Source: CAYMRB01 sp964392615
Lineage (GTDB): Bacteria; Planctomycetota; UBA8108
Direction: 5' to 3'
Length of the DNA stretch: 35,907 bases
Assembly: GCA_964392615.1 (NCBI GenBank)
Contig: CAYMRB010000043.1
Location: 1-35,907, forward strand
Under the pieces are notes generated by a model. The model made no database searches and was not told the origin of the DNA. It saw only the letters and a list, made by a program, of their open reading frames with translations. Positions 17,690 to 26,900 of the stretch are shown here, piece by piece. The stretch's first letter is position 1. Each line of letters begins with the position of its first letter. Both the position numbers and the translations under genes were made by a program.

Positions 17690-18202
17690 ATGGGGACGGT
17701 TGGCGGCAGACAGTCGAGGCGATCGCGAGGCCGGTTGACCACGATTCGCTGCATCGTGATCGGCGTCGTCGCGATCGGCATCGCTCTCGTCATTCTGTGG
17801 AAGCCGCTCTACGAGCGCTGGGACGAGTGGCGCCACGACGGCATCACGCATTCGGGCAGGTGGGTTCCCCCCGGGGCGACGTGCGATCCGGATCACGTTC
17901 GGCGGCAGTTCCGCATGGAGAAGACGCGGTTCCTGCTGGGCGAGCCGATCCTGGTCGAGTTCAAGATCGGGGTGGACGGGCCCGGTGGGTGGGAGAACTG
18001 GCGTTGGGGCTTCGTCGACGGCCGCGACGTGGACTTCGCCTTCCTGCTGCGTCATGACGATGGGACGTGGGTCCCCGACCGATACAAGCCACGGCTTTTC
18101 TCAGGGGGCGGGGCCTTCCGGCCGTATGACGTGTCCCGTGAGAGCTCAGACGTGTACTGGCTGGTCCTTCAGCAGTACTGCGCGATCACTCGGCCGTGTT
18201 GA
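17690..18202 (+). CDS. hypothetical signal-anchored protein, probably the 5' part of a disrupted gene
   Basis: 170 residues. A basic N-terminus (GGRQSRRSRGR) is followed by one membrane helix (about 20-37), then a soluble region with FRMEKTRFLLGEPILVEFKI, a pattern seen in beta-sandwich domains of exported proteins, and WLVLQQYCAITRP just before the stop. The ATG at 17690 lies 11 bases after the stop of the methyltransferase fusion, with only a weak AGGA upstream. The TGA at 18200-18202 overlaps the ATG of the next frame, and the family-like text (CAITRP) stops abruptly there. A deletion or frameshift that removed the end of the domain is likely. Function unknown. Confidence 0.6.
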   Translation: MGTVGGRQSRRSRGRLTTIRCIVIGVVAIGIALVILWKPLYERWDEWRHDGITHSGRWVPPGATCDPDHVRRQFRMEKTRFLLGEPILVEFKIGVDGPGGWENWRWGFVDGRDVDFAFLLRHDDGTWVPDRYKPRLFSGGGAFRPYDVSRESSDVYWLVLQQYCAITRPC

Positions 18203-18582
18203 TGGGAGCATTTGATTGTCTGCTCCAGACCGACTTCCTCGCGTGGTTCGAGGAGACGCTGCCCTACCATCTCGACGAGCTCTCGCCGGATCAGAGACGT
18301 CGGAGGAGGTTCTACGTCTCCGACCGGTACGAGCGCTGGGAATGCGAGGTTCTCGAGCCCGCCGAACGCCAACGCCGAATCCCGACGCTGATCACGGACC
18401 TCGCATCACCCGACGCTACCACCCGCTCGCTGGCCTACTTCCACCTCCGCCTCTGGACCGGCCAATCCTTCGGCCATGCGTGGAAAGGCCACCAATCGAT
18501 GCGTCCGACCCAGAAAGAGGGCCGCGAGATGCAACCAGACTGGACCAACTGGTGGGCGACGAGTGACGCATCCTCGCGGTGA
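18202..18582 (+). CDS. hypothetical protein, probably the 3' part of a disrupted gene
   Basis: 126 residues from the ATG at 18202, which shares a base with the preceding stop (TGATG). It contains LLQTDFLAWFEETLPYHL, a run of arginines, and an ending RIPTLITDLASPDATTRSLA, then FHLRLWTGQSFG and PDWTNWWATSD. That ending resembles the last helical repeat of HEAT-like proteins, where a TGQ.FG and a W..WW motif are common. No ribosome site of its own is obvious. It may be translated by coupling, or may be the displaced end of the gene at 17690-18202 after a frameshift. It ends eight bases before a long palindrome. Function unknown. Confidence 0.5.
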   Translation: MGAFDCLLQTDFLAWFEETLPYHLDELSPDQRRRRRFYVSDRYERWECEVLEPAERQRRIPTLITDLASPDATTRSLAYFHLRLWTGQSFGHAWKGHQSMRPTQKEGREMQPDWTNWWATSDASSR

Positions 18583-18589
18583 AGAGAGG

Positions 18590-18673
18590 AACCGCTAATG
18601 AACGCTAATGAACGCTGATCGGAGAAGAGGCCGCTTCCTTCCGATTAGCGTTCATTAGCGTTCATTAGCGGTT
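18590..18673. repeat. 34-bp near-perfect inverted repeat between convergent genes
   Basis: The left arm (18590-18623) and right arm (18640-18673) pair over 34 bases with a single G/T mismatch at 18617/18646 and a 16-base loop. Within each arm the 10-bp unit gctaatgaac is repeated two to three times. It lies between the stop of the plus-strand gene (18582) and the stop of the minus-strand vWA remnant (18698), so it could end transcription from both sides. It is much longer than a typical intrinsic terminator and its internal direct repeats look like a dispersed intergenic element. Confidence 0.85.
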
Positions 18674-18697
18674 TTGCTCGTCCAGATCGAGTCTACC

Positions 18698-19378
18698 CTA
18701 CCGATCCAGCAATCCCTCCAACCGTCGCCGCAGCTCCCGGTTCTGCTGCGCGAGATCCTCGAGGTACTGAGCCCGCTGTGGCGTCCCCTGCTGCGCGGTC
18801 TCGGCGCGCACGCGGTAGTAGTTGTTCTCCTGGATCGCGTCGACGACTGCCGCGACATCGTCGACCGCCGCCGCTCGCGCCTTGACCAGCGCGTCGGCCT
18901 TGCGCATCAGCGCGACGACCTCGGTGACGTCCTCGTCCGACTCGATCTCGCCCTTCTCGAGAAGATCCTGCGTGCGATCGGCGACTGCCATGAGATCGCC
19001 GCCACGCGCCCAGAAGCTGTCGCGTAGGATCTCGGCGAACTCGGCGACGCACGCGACTAGCCGGAAGCGCGCCGTCGCGTCGGCGAACGCGCCCTTCTGC
19101 GCATTGACGAGCACGGCGTGCTGCAGCTCGACCGCCTCGCCGCCGCCGCCCTCCGGTCGCACGTCGGGATCGAGATAGCGCACGCGCACCGTCGCGAGAC
19201 GATCTTCCGCGCCGGTGGCTGCGGCGTCCTTCGACAGCTTGATCTCGTAGAGTGCGGTCACCTCGTGTCCGGCGCCGACCTCGCCCGCGTCGACCTTGTC
19301 GTTGCGGAAGTCGCGATCGGCGATAGCGCGGTTCTAATAGCCGCGCTGGCGGTAACGCAGCACCATATTAGGATGGAA
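18698..19378 (-). pseudogene. 3' part of vWA gene cut off by two in-frame amber codons
   Basis: This is the continuation, in the same reading frame, of the vWA lipoprotein gene at 19379-21157. Past the first TAG (19379-19381) the frame reads FHPNMVLRYRQRGY, then a second TAG (19334-19336), then NRAIADRDFRNDKVDAGEVG and on to a normal C-terminus ending in RRRLEGLLDR. The intact paralog at 23955-27083 has Glu (GAG) at both TAG positions (VEFDP and GYENRA). Residues after the stops correspond to the C-terminal DUF3520-like region, including YLEDLAQQNRELRRRLEGLL, a coiled coil. A separate product could start at the GTG at 19261 but no ribosome site supports it. Confidence 0.75.
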
Positions 19379-21157
19379 CTAGACCGGGATATTCACGTCG
19401 CGCGCGACGGTCTGCAGCGTGCCAGTCAGGTTCTTGACAAACGCGCGGTGCGCGGCCTCGATACGATCGACGTAGATGCACTGCCCGTCGCCGCGATTCG
19501 CGAGCTGCTCGAGCAGGTGGTCGTTGTGGTTGCCCATGCCGACGCCGACCGTCGTCAGGAAGATTCCCTTGCGGCGGTGTGCGTCGACGTTCGCGAGGAT
19601 CGTCCTCTGGTCGGTGATGCCCGTGTTCGCGACGCCGTCGGACAGCAGAATGACGCGATTCGCGCCGCCCGCGAGAAGCGTGCGCGCCGCCATCTCGTAG
19701 CCCGCTCGCATGCCTGACTCGAGGTTCGTGCTCGAGCGCGGGTGCAGGCTGTTGATCGCGCTGAGGATGCGCTCGCTCTCCGACGCGGCCGCGGGCTCGA
19801 GGATGATGCGCGTCTGGCGATCGAACGTGACGATGCCGATCGTGTCGCCCTCGTCGAGCTCCTTGGCGAGGAGCCGCAGCGCGTCCTTGACGAGCTCGAG
19901 GCGGCCTCCCTGACGCATCGATCCGGACGTGTCGACGACGAACACGAGTGCGCACGCCTTGCGCTGCTCGCGCGACAGCTCGAGCGCCTTGACGCCCACG
20001 CGGAGCAGCCGGTACTCGGGCTCGTGCGCGAACGGCGTCGGCGCGACCTCGGTGTGGATCGCGAATGCGCCCTCGTCCTTCGCGGGGGGCGCGTACTCGC
20101 CCTCGAAGTAATTGACGAACTCCTCGGTGCGGATCGCCTCGACCGGCGGCAGCACGCCGCGATTGACGAGGTAGTTCCGCATCAACGTGTAGCTCGCGGT
20201 GTCGACGTCGACACCGAACGTCGATAGCTTGTCCTGCGACGTCTCGACGAACGGGTTGTCGCCCCAGTAGCGGAAGAACATCGCTCCCGGCGTCTCGCCC
20301 GGGCGGCGGTCGAGCTTCGTCAGGACGTTGTCGATGGCGATGCGTACCCGCTCGGCGCGCGACTGCGCGACTGCCGCGCCGTCGTCGGCCTCGCTCTTGT
20401 CGCCCTCGTCGAAGTCGTCCTCGCCATCCGCGCGGTCGGTCTTCTTCTCCGTGACGCTCGACTCCTTCGCCTCGTCCGGCTCGCTCGCCGCGCCGGTATC
20501 CGCTCCAGCATCGTGGAGTTCTCCGGCCCTGCCACTGACCTTGCCCGTCGGGGCTCCGGACTTCTCGTCCCGTCCGAGTGTGAGGGAGCCACCGCCTGCT
20601 GGGCCGCTGCGAGCCTCGTCGGGCGCCGCGCCGACCGACTCCCGATCGAGAGTGCGCGCGCGGGTCGTGCCGCGTTTGGCCTTCATCGCGGGGGCCTCGG
20701 CGGGCGGCGGCGGCAGGGAGGCGGTGCGGTCTGCGCTGCGTCCCCGTTCCTCGCCGCGGGCGGTGGTCGCGCCCAGCGTGGCCAGCTCGGCTTTCCGCGG
20801 CGCCGGCGTCTTTGGCGCGACGCTGTGCGGTCTCGCATCCGCGACCGGGACGGCCGCGGTCGGATCGGGAGGTGCGGAGGGGCGCCGGGTTCGCGTGCGT
20901 GCGGCGGTCGCGGCAGACCCCGTGGGAGCCGGGCCGGCAACTCCCGCGTCCGGTGTCGCGTCGGCCGGCATCGCGGCGCGCTCGGATTCCACGCGCGCGT
21001 CGGAATCGGAGGCCTTCTCGGCGAAATCGGCCGTCGTCGCCGCTGTGGACTCGTTGATGACCGCGTCGGTGCCGGCGTCGCCGGCGGGGCGCGATCCGGA
21101 ACTGCACGCGGCGAGCAGTGCGCTCGACGCAATGACGATCGTGAGCGTTCGGAACAT
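19379..21157 (-). CDS. YfbK-type von Willebrand factor A lipoprotein, C-terminally truncated
   Basis: 592 residues as it stands. The signal peptide ends in the lipobox LLAACSS (Cys18). Residues about 20-265 are a low-complexity Ala/Pro/Asp/Glu linker. About 270-385 is the conserved N-terminal domain of YfbK-like proteins (PGAMFFRYWGDNPFVET, FGVDVDTASYTLMR, EFVNYFEGEY). The von Willebrand A domain follows with the metal-binding MIDAS motif DTSGS at 409-413, SSTNLESGM and LLSDGVANTG. It stops at TAG right after ARDVNIPV, where the paralog continues for about 230 residues. The ATG at 21157 has GGAG nine bases upstream. It would be an envelope-anchored metal-dependent protein-binding module. It lacks the anti-sigma domain that its paralog has. 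Whether the truncated product is functional is unclear. Confidence 0.8.
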   Translation of the reverse strand: MFRTLTIVIASSALLAACSSGSRPAGDAGTDAVINESTAATTADFAEKASDSDARVESERAAMPADATPDAGVAGPAPTGSAATAARTRTRRPSAPPDPTAAVPVADARPHSVAPKTPAPRKAELATLGATTARGEERGRSADRTASLPPPPAEAPAMKAKRGTTRARTLDRESVGAAPDEARSGPAGGGSLTLGRDEKSGAPTGKVSGRAGELHDAGADTGAASEPDEAKESSVTEKKTDRADGEDDFDEGDKSEADDGAAVAQSRAERVRIAIDNVLTKLDRRPGETPGAMFFRYWGDNPFVETSQDKLSTFGVDVDTASYTLMRNYLVNRGVLPPVEAIRTEEFVNYFEGEYAPPAKDEGAFAIHTEVAPTPFAHEPEYRLLRVGVKALELSREQRKACALVFVVDTSGSMRQGGRLELVKDALRLLAKELDEGDTIGIVTFDRQTRIILEPAAASESERILSAINSLHPRSSTNLESGMRAGYEMAARTLLAGGANRVILLSDGVANTGITDQRTILANVDAHRRKGIFLTTVGVGMGNHNDHLLEQLANRGDGQCIYVDRIEAAHRAFVKNLTGTLQTVARDVNIPV

Positions 21158-21259
21158 GACGGGAGGCTCCAGTTTGGATCTCTAGGATCGGGCGAGAGCT
21201 GACACTCCTACCGGCGATCAGACCGGATCCTGTGCCCCCGGTTCCAGCGTTTTCCGGCC

Positions 21260-23710
21260 TCAGCGCGCCGGATTCGTCTCCGTCTGGAGCCTCCGGATCC
21301 GCTCGAGATCGAGAGCGCCGCTGGGGCCGAATCGGCTGCCGTAGATCGCGAGGCCGTGCAGCGTGCCGCGGAATTGCCGGTCCGTGCCGTGACGGTGGAT
21401 GGTCTCGTTGTAGTTGCCGATCGTCAGCGTTCCCGATCCGGCCCCGGTCGGCCCGGCGGCGTGTGTCGTGCGTCGATCCAGCGTCGCCGGCGAGTCGGGA
21501 GAGCCGAAGTGCCAGCCGACGTTGTCCCTCGCTGCCATCGCGTCGTAGGTGACCGCGAAGAACACCCACTCGCCGACGCGAATCTTGCCCTTCGAGCTGT
21601 CGTTCTCGACCCTGTCGGGCCAACTGTTCACCGCGAGGCGCAGACGCCCGTCGCGGTGGTGGACGAGATCGAAGCCGGCGCGGTTGTAGTTCAAGTTGAA
21701 CGCGATGCGGTTGCCGCCCTTGCCGATATCGAGGCTCTCGGCCTTCGCCCAGCCGGCGATGGTGAACGACCGCAGCCCTTCGAGCAGCGTCAGCGGTCGC
21801 TCGTCGAGGCCGACCGCGGCCCACTTCCACGGCGGGCCGGCCGCGAAACGCAGCGAACCCTGCTCGGTGCGTTCGACTGCGCCGTGGAACGTCAGCTGAC
21901 TCTCGCCCGTCTCGACGCCGGCGCGCACGAGCGGCTTGTCCGCGCCCGCATCGATCGTCACCAGCACGTTCGCGATGGACGTTCTTCCTTCACGGTCCGT
22001 CACGGTCAGCGTCGCCGTGAACACGCCGTACTCCGTGTACGTGTGCGTCGGATTCCTCTCGATCGAACCGTGCCCATCGCCGAAGTCCCAGCGAACTCTC
22101 GATCCGTCCGGGCCGCCTTCGAAGCGCACGGTCAGCGGCGCCTTGCCGGAGGTCGGCTCTCCCGACGCGAACGCGAGAGGCGGCAGAGGTCCTGCACCGT
22201 CGTGAACCGTCAACCGCAGCACGTAGCGTGGCACTGGTGGTGTGAAGGTGAACCTCCCCGGCGCCGTCGCGCCGATCTGGTCGATCCTCATACTCCACGT
22301 GTCGATGCCCTCGACGCGGTACGGCCGCGATCCCGGCAGGTCGAGCGTCACCGGCCGCTGCTCGGCGACGTAGACCATGTAGCACGCGCTCGGCTTCGCG
22401 AGGGTCAGGTTGCCGGGGCTCAGCGTCTCGTCCGGCTCCATCTCCTCGTACGGCGATGCCTCCATGACGCGGCGGCAAAGAGCGATGCGCGGCGGGCTCT
22501 GGCCGTGCAGGACTCCGCCCTTCGACCACCAGAGGATTTCCTGCGGGTGTAGATACGTCTCGCCGTGTCCGACGTAGCAGCCGGCGACCGCGCCGAGCCA
22601 GAACCGGTGCACCATCTCGCGCGCGCTGATGTTGCCCCAGCCCTGCGGGATGTTGCCCTCGTACTTGCACTCGTCATAGACGATCGGTTTGCGGTACTTG
22701 TCGCGCAGCTCGGACGCGACGGCGAGGTTCGAGCTCTGGATGCTCGCGTGCGTGACCCACGGCTTTGCGTGGTCGTACCACGTGCGGCAATTGTGGTTGC
22801 CGCGAGGATGCCCGTACGGATCGGCGTCGCGGATGATCCGGAAGAAGCGATCCCAATCGCTCATCTGCTTCGACGGAATCTTCAGCATGAGGTCGAATTC
22901 GTTGGCGAGCGACCACCAGACGTTGCGAAACGCGGCGAGGCGAGCGACCAGGTAGTGGAGGTAGCGGTCGTCCTCCGCCCGGCTCATCGATTTGAAGCCC
23001 CAGCGATCGTACGGATGGAAGACGATCAGATCGGCTTCGATGCCGAGCTCCATCAGATCGGCCACGCGCTTCTCGAAATGGCGGAAGAACGCCGGGTTGT
23101 ACCGCGTAAAGTCCCACTTCTTCAGCGGTTCACCCTCGAACGGGTAGTGCTGCGGCTCGTTCCGGTTGTAGGCGTAGCTCTTCGGGAAGACGCACATGCG
23201 CAGCTTGTTGAACGGCGCCTTGCGTAGCGTCGCTAGCGTCTGCTCCTCGAGTGCACCGCCCTGATGCGCCCACGCGTAGCACGTCGTGCCGACCTGATAG
23301 TACGGCGTGCCGTCGGCGTACGCGAAGTGATACGTGTTGCGTACGCGGATCGGACCGTGGTTACCGAAGGACGGCTGGACGCACGTGAACGATCCGGTCT
23401 TGTTATTCAGCTCGGCGCGGTTGCTCTTCGTGCGGTAGGTCCAGGTGCCGAGCTCGGTCGGCATGCAGCGCACGCGGTAGACGCCGTCGCCGTCGTAGAA
23501 TCCCTCCGGCTCGAGCACGGTGTCACCGTTTCGGAACTGGGCGGAGAGCTGGACGTCGACAAACGGATTGCCCGACGATGGCCCGCGCAGCTCGAGTTCG
23601 AAGACTCCCCAGCGTTCGACGCGTTCGTCGGCCGAGAGCGTTGCGGCGGAGACGAGGAGCGAAGCGAGCGCGAGCGCGCACGGCAGAGAGGAGGCGGCGG
23701 TCCGTAGCAT
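21260..23710 (-). CDS. exported glycoside hydrolase-like protein (DUF5060 / DUF4038-type barrel / PKD / LamG)
   Basis: 816 residues. The signal peptide is about 1-27. Residues about 30-115 form a DUF5060-like beta-sandwich (ERWGVFELELRGPSSGNPF, FYDGDGVYRVRCMP, LGTWTYRT). About 118-440 form a TIM barrel of the DUF4038/apiosidase-like type with two candidate catalytic acids: Glu271 in WWSLANEFDLM and Glu347 in IVYDECKYEGN. A short DUF5605-like beta domain follows, then a PKD domain (VRWDFGDGHGS...HTYTEYGVFTATLTVTD) and a C-terminal LamG/concanavalin A-like domain (about 615-800) with FTIAGWAKAE, GEWVFFAVTYD and GTLHGLAIYG. It is likely secreted and active on plant or algal polysaccharide; the exact glycosidic bond is not readable. 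It lies between the two vWA genes on the same strand, with a long hairpin upstream. Confidence 0.88.
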   Translation of the reverse strand: MLRTAASSLPCALALASLLVSAATLSADERVERWGVFELELRGPSSGNPFVDVQLSAQFRNGDTVLEPEGFYDGDGVYRVRCMPTELGTWTYRTKSNRAELNNKTGSFTCVQPSFGNHGPIRVRNTYHFAYADGTPYYQVGTTCYAWAHQGGALEEQTLATLRKAPFNKLRMCVFPKSYAYNRNEPQHYPFEGEPLKKWDFTRYNPAFFRHFEKRVADLMELGIEADLIVFHPYDRWGFKSMSRAEDDRYLHYLVARLAAFRNVWWSLANEFDLMLKIPSKQMSDWDRFFRIIRDADPYGHPRGNHNCRTWYDHAKPWVTHASIQSSNLAVASELRDKYRKPIVYDECKYEGNIPQGWGNISAREMVHRFWLGAVAGCYVGHGETYLHPQEILWWSKGGVLHGQSPPRIALCRRVMEASPYEEMEPDETLSPGNLTLAKPSACYMVYVAEQRPVTLDLPGSRPYRVEGIDTWSMRIDQIGATAPGRFTFTPPVPRYVLRLTVHDGAGPLPPLAFASGEPTSGKAPLTVRFEGGPDGSRVRWDFGDGHGSIERNPTHTYTEYGVFTATLTVTDREGRTSIANVLVTIDAGADKPLVRAGVETGESQLTFHGAVERTEQGSLRFAAGPPWKWAAVGLDERPLTLLEGLRSFTIAGWAKAESLDIGKGGNRIAFNLNYNRAGFDLVHHRDGRLRLAVNSWPDRVENDSSKGKIRVGEWVFFAVTYDAMAARDNVGWHFGSPDSPATLDRRTTHAAGPTGAGSGTLTIGNYNETIHRHGTDRQFRGTLHGLAIYGSRFGPSGALDLERIRRLQTETNPAR

Positions 23711-23770
23711 GATGGGCTGTTCTCCCGAGATCGTTTCTCAGGCAGCCAGAGTATCATTCCTTGCGGAGCT

Positions 23771-23925
23771 GCGAAGAGAAGAGATTCACCACAGAGCCAC
23801 GGAGAGCACAGAGAAGAGAATGGCAGAGAAGAGCAGAATGCTCGAAGTTTGAAGAAGCCCTGCTTTCTCTCCGCCTGTCTTCTCAGTGACCTCCGTGGCT
23901 CTGTGGTGAATCCCTCTTCTCTTGC
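23771..23925. repeat. long imperfect hairpin element with 66-base arms
   Basis: The arm at 23771-23836 pairs with 23860-23925 around a 23-base loop. The core ttcaccacagagccacggag at 23785-23804 is matched exactly by its reverse complement in the right arm, and the rest of the arms match with scattered mismatches and a two-base gap. It fills most of the 244-base space between the stop of the anti-sigma/vWA gene (23955) and the start of the glycosidase-like gene (23710). The purine-rich, lower-GC composition differs from its surroundings. Sequences with this accacagag core recur as dispersed intergenic repeats in environmental genomes, as I recall; copies elsewhere in this genome cannot be tested here. 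Confidence 0.8.
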
Positions 23926-23954
23926 TTTTCGAGAACGACTCTCGACAGCCGATA

Positions 23955-26900
23955 TCAGGGGATCAGCAGATCCTCCAGCCGCCGGCGTAGGTCCTCGTTC
24001 TGGTGGCGTAGGTCCTCGAGGTAGCGCCGCGTGTCGTCGCGACGTGCCGTACGCACCACCTCGATGCGAGCGCGCAGCCAGCGGTTCTCCTTCAGCGCGT
24101 CGACGACCTGGGCGACCTCGTCGCGCGCGGCTTCGCGCTGTCGGACCAGTGCGTCCGCGCGGCGCGTCAGCGCGACGAACTCGGTGACGTCCTCGTCGCC
24201 GGTGATGTCGCCGTCGGTGACGAGCTTCTCGGCCATGTCCGCGACGCGCGCGAGTTGCGAGCCGCGCGCCCAGTAGCTGTCGCGGATCACCTCCGAGAGC
24301 TCGGCGACACACGCGACGAGACGGAAGCGCGCCGTCGCGTCGGCGAAGCTGCCACGGACGTCGCTCGCCTTTGCCGTCTTCTTGAGCTCGACCGCCTCGC
24401 CGCCGCCCTCGGCCGGGCGCGGTTCGACCTCCAGGTAGCGCACGCGTACCGTGGCGAGGTCATCGGCCGCCCCGTCGGCGAGCTTGACCTCGTACAGCGC
24501 GGTCACCGAGTGGCCGGCGCCGACCTCGCCCGCGTCGATCTTGTCGTTGCGGAAGTCGCGATCGGCGATGGCGCGGTTCTCGTAGCCGAGCTGGCGGTAG
24601 CGCAGCACCACCTTCGGGTCGAACTCGACCTGGATCTTGACGTCGCGCGCCACCGTCTCGAGCGTCGAGGTCAGGTTCTCGACGAACACCTTGCGCGCCT
24701 CGTCGAGGCGATCGACGTACACGCACTGGCCATCGCCGCGGTCGGCGAGCTGCTCGAGCAGGTGGTCGTTGTGGTTCGACATGCCGACGCCGACCGTCGT
24801 CAGGAAGATGCCCTTCTGACGGTGCGTCCGGACGTGCTCGAGGATGCGCACTTGGTCCGTGGTGCCTGTGTTCGCGACGCCGTCCGACAGCAGGATGACG
24901 CGGTTGTTGCCCGGTGCGATCATCGCGTTCGCCGCCATCTCGTAGCCGCGCGTCATTCCGGAGTCGAGGTTGGTCGAGCCGCCGGGGCCGAGCGTCGAGA
25001 TCGCGTCGAGGATTCTCTCCTTCTCGCCGACCGAGGCCGGCTCGAGCACGGTGCGCGACGTGGACTCGAACGCGACGATGCCGATCGTGTCGCCCTCGTC
25101 GAGCTGGTCGACGAGGAGGCGCAGCCCTTCCTTGACCAGCTCGAGGCGGTTGCCCTGACGCATCGATCCGGACGTGTCGATGACGAACACGAGCGCGCAG
25201 GCCTTGCGCTCCTTGCGCTCGACCTCGCGCGCCTTGATGCCGACGCGCAGCAGCTTGTACGCGGGCTCGTGCGCGAACGGACTCGGCGCGATCTCGGTGT
25301 GGATCGCGAACGCGCCGGCGCCGTCGGCGGGCGGGGCGTAGTCGTTCTTGAAGTAGTTGACGAGCTCCTCGGTGCGCATGGCCTCCGCCGGCGGCAGCTG
25401 ACCCGAGTCGTACAGGTACTTGCGCAGCAACGTGTAGCTCGCGGTGTCGACGTCGACGCCGAACGTCGACTTGGCGTCGCTCGCCGTCTCGACGAACGGG
25501 TTGTCGCCCCAATAGCGGAAGAACATCGCGCCGGGCGTCTCGCCCGAGCGTTGGTCGAGGCGCGTCAGGAACTCGTCGATGCGCGCCTTGGCGGCGGCAC
25601 GACGTGCGGCTTCGGCGTCGGCGCGCGCCTTGGCCAAGAGCGCCTGCCGCTCGGCCTCGGCGGCGGCGCGGGCGGCTTCCTCGGCGGCGCGGACCTCCGG
25701 GGCGAGCTCGGCGGGCTCGGCGCCCTCGGCGCCCTCGGCGCCCGGCTTCTTCGCCGGATCGTCGGGCTTGGTCTCCTTTTCGCCCGAGTCGGCGACCTCG
25801 GGACCGGTCCCCGGCTTCCCCGTCGGGGACGGCTCTGCGTGGGCGGGATCGGCGGCCGGGGCAGGCGTGAACCTGCCGTCGCCGTCGGAATCCTCGGAGA
25901 GGCCCTGGTCTCGCGTGCGGAGAGACTCCTCGCGCAGTTGCTCGGCCTCCTCCATCTCGCGGAGTATCTTCTCCTCCGACACGGCCCGGTACCCCATGGC
26001 GCGGACCTTCTGCCCGGCCTCTCTCGTCAGCCCCTTCAAGTCCCTCCACTCGACGCCACCGCCTGCGGCACCCTGCTGGCGCACGAGTCCCCCGAGCTCG
26101 AGGCCGTCCTGCGGTTGCGAGCCGCTCTGGCGCACCCACGAGTTCGCGGCGCTACTTCCGCCGCCGCCGCCCGGGGCGCCCGAATAGGCCGAGCGGCCGC
26201 GACCGGGAGGCTGTGGGCTCGCGTCGGTCCCGGGCGCGCGCGTCAAGGAGCCCTTGCCCTTGCTGCGCATCCCGTAGCTTCCCGCCGCGCCGCCGCCGAC
26301 CCCTATGGCGGATCTGGACGGCACGGTGCGGGTCCCGTGCCGGACGCCAGACGTACCGCCGGCGCCGCCGCCGAGACCGATCGTGTCGTTGACGGAGCTC
26401 AAGTCGCCGCCCGGCGCATTGGATAGATTGTGCAGCTCGGTGCCCTTCGGGATCTCGGCCGTGACCTCCTCGAGCTTGCGCCGGACGACCGGCTGTTGCG
26501 CCCGGCGCGACATGAATGTGGCCTTTCCGACCGGCGGCGACTTGTCGAGCCGCACCTTATCGAGCGTCGCCGCGTCCTTCCCGTCCGGTGCTGGCACCGG
26601 GGCGTGGTCCGACGACGCAAGGTTGTAGCCCTCGATCTGCAGCTTCCCGGCGTCTTGCCCGAGCGTGGCGACCCGCTCGCCTTCCTTGCTCTTCATCAAC
26701 TGGCCGACCAGCACCGCGATGACGACGATCGCCGCCGCCGCGCCGAGCCACGCGATCGTGCGGATGATCGGAGAACCCGTCCGCGCCGGCAGCGGCGCGC
26801 TCGCCGCCGCGACGACGGCCGCGCGGCGTTCGGGGTCGAGTTTCTCTTCCTCGCCGGTCCCGTCGGGGGACGCCGACAGGGGCAGATCGCGTACGAGGCC

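Noticed and set aside
18590..18673. CRISPR-like direct repeats (gctaatgaac)
   Set aside because: Units are ten bases, contiguous without spacers and arranged as an inverted pair; no cas gene is near.
19334..19381. TAG reassigned to glutamate throughout the genome
   Set aside because: Several intact genes in the window end at TAG at the expected C-terminus (76-78, 14769-14771 remnant, 17676-17678), so a general reassignment does not fit.
19368..21830. An 820-codon open frame on the minus strand overlapping the vWA and glycosidase genes
   Set aside because: Its translation is Arg/Gly-rich with no domain, and it lies in a different frame of two clear genes; long open frames in the wrong frame are expected at this base composition.
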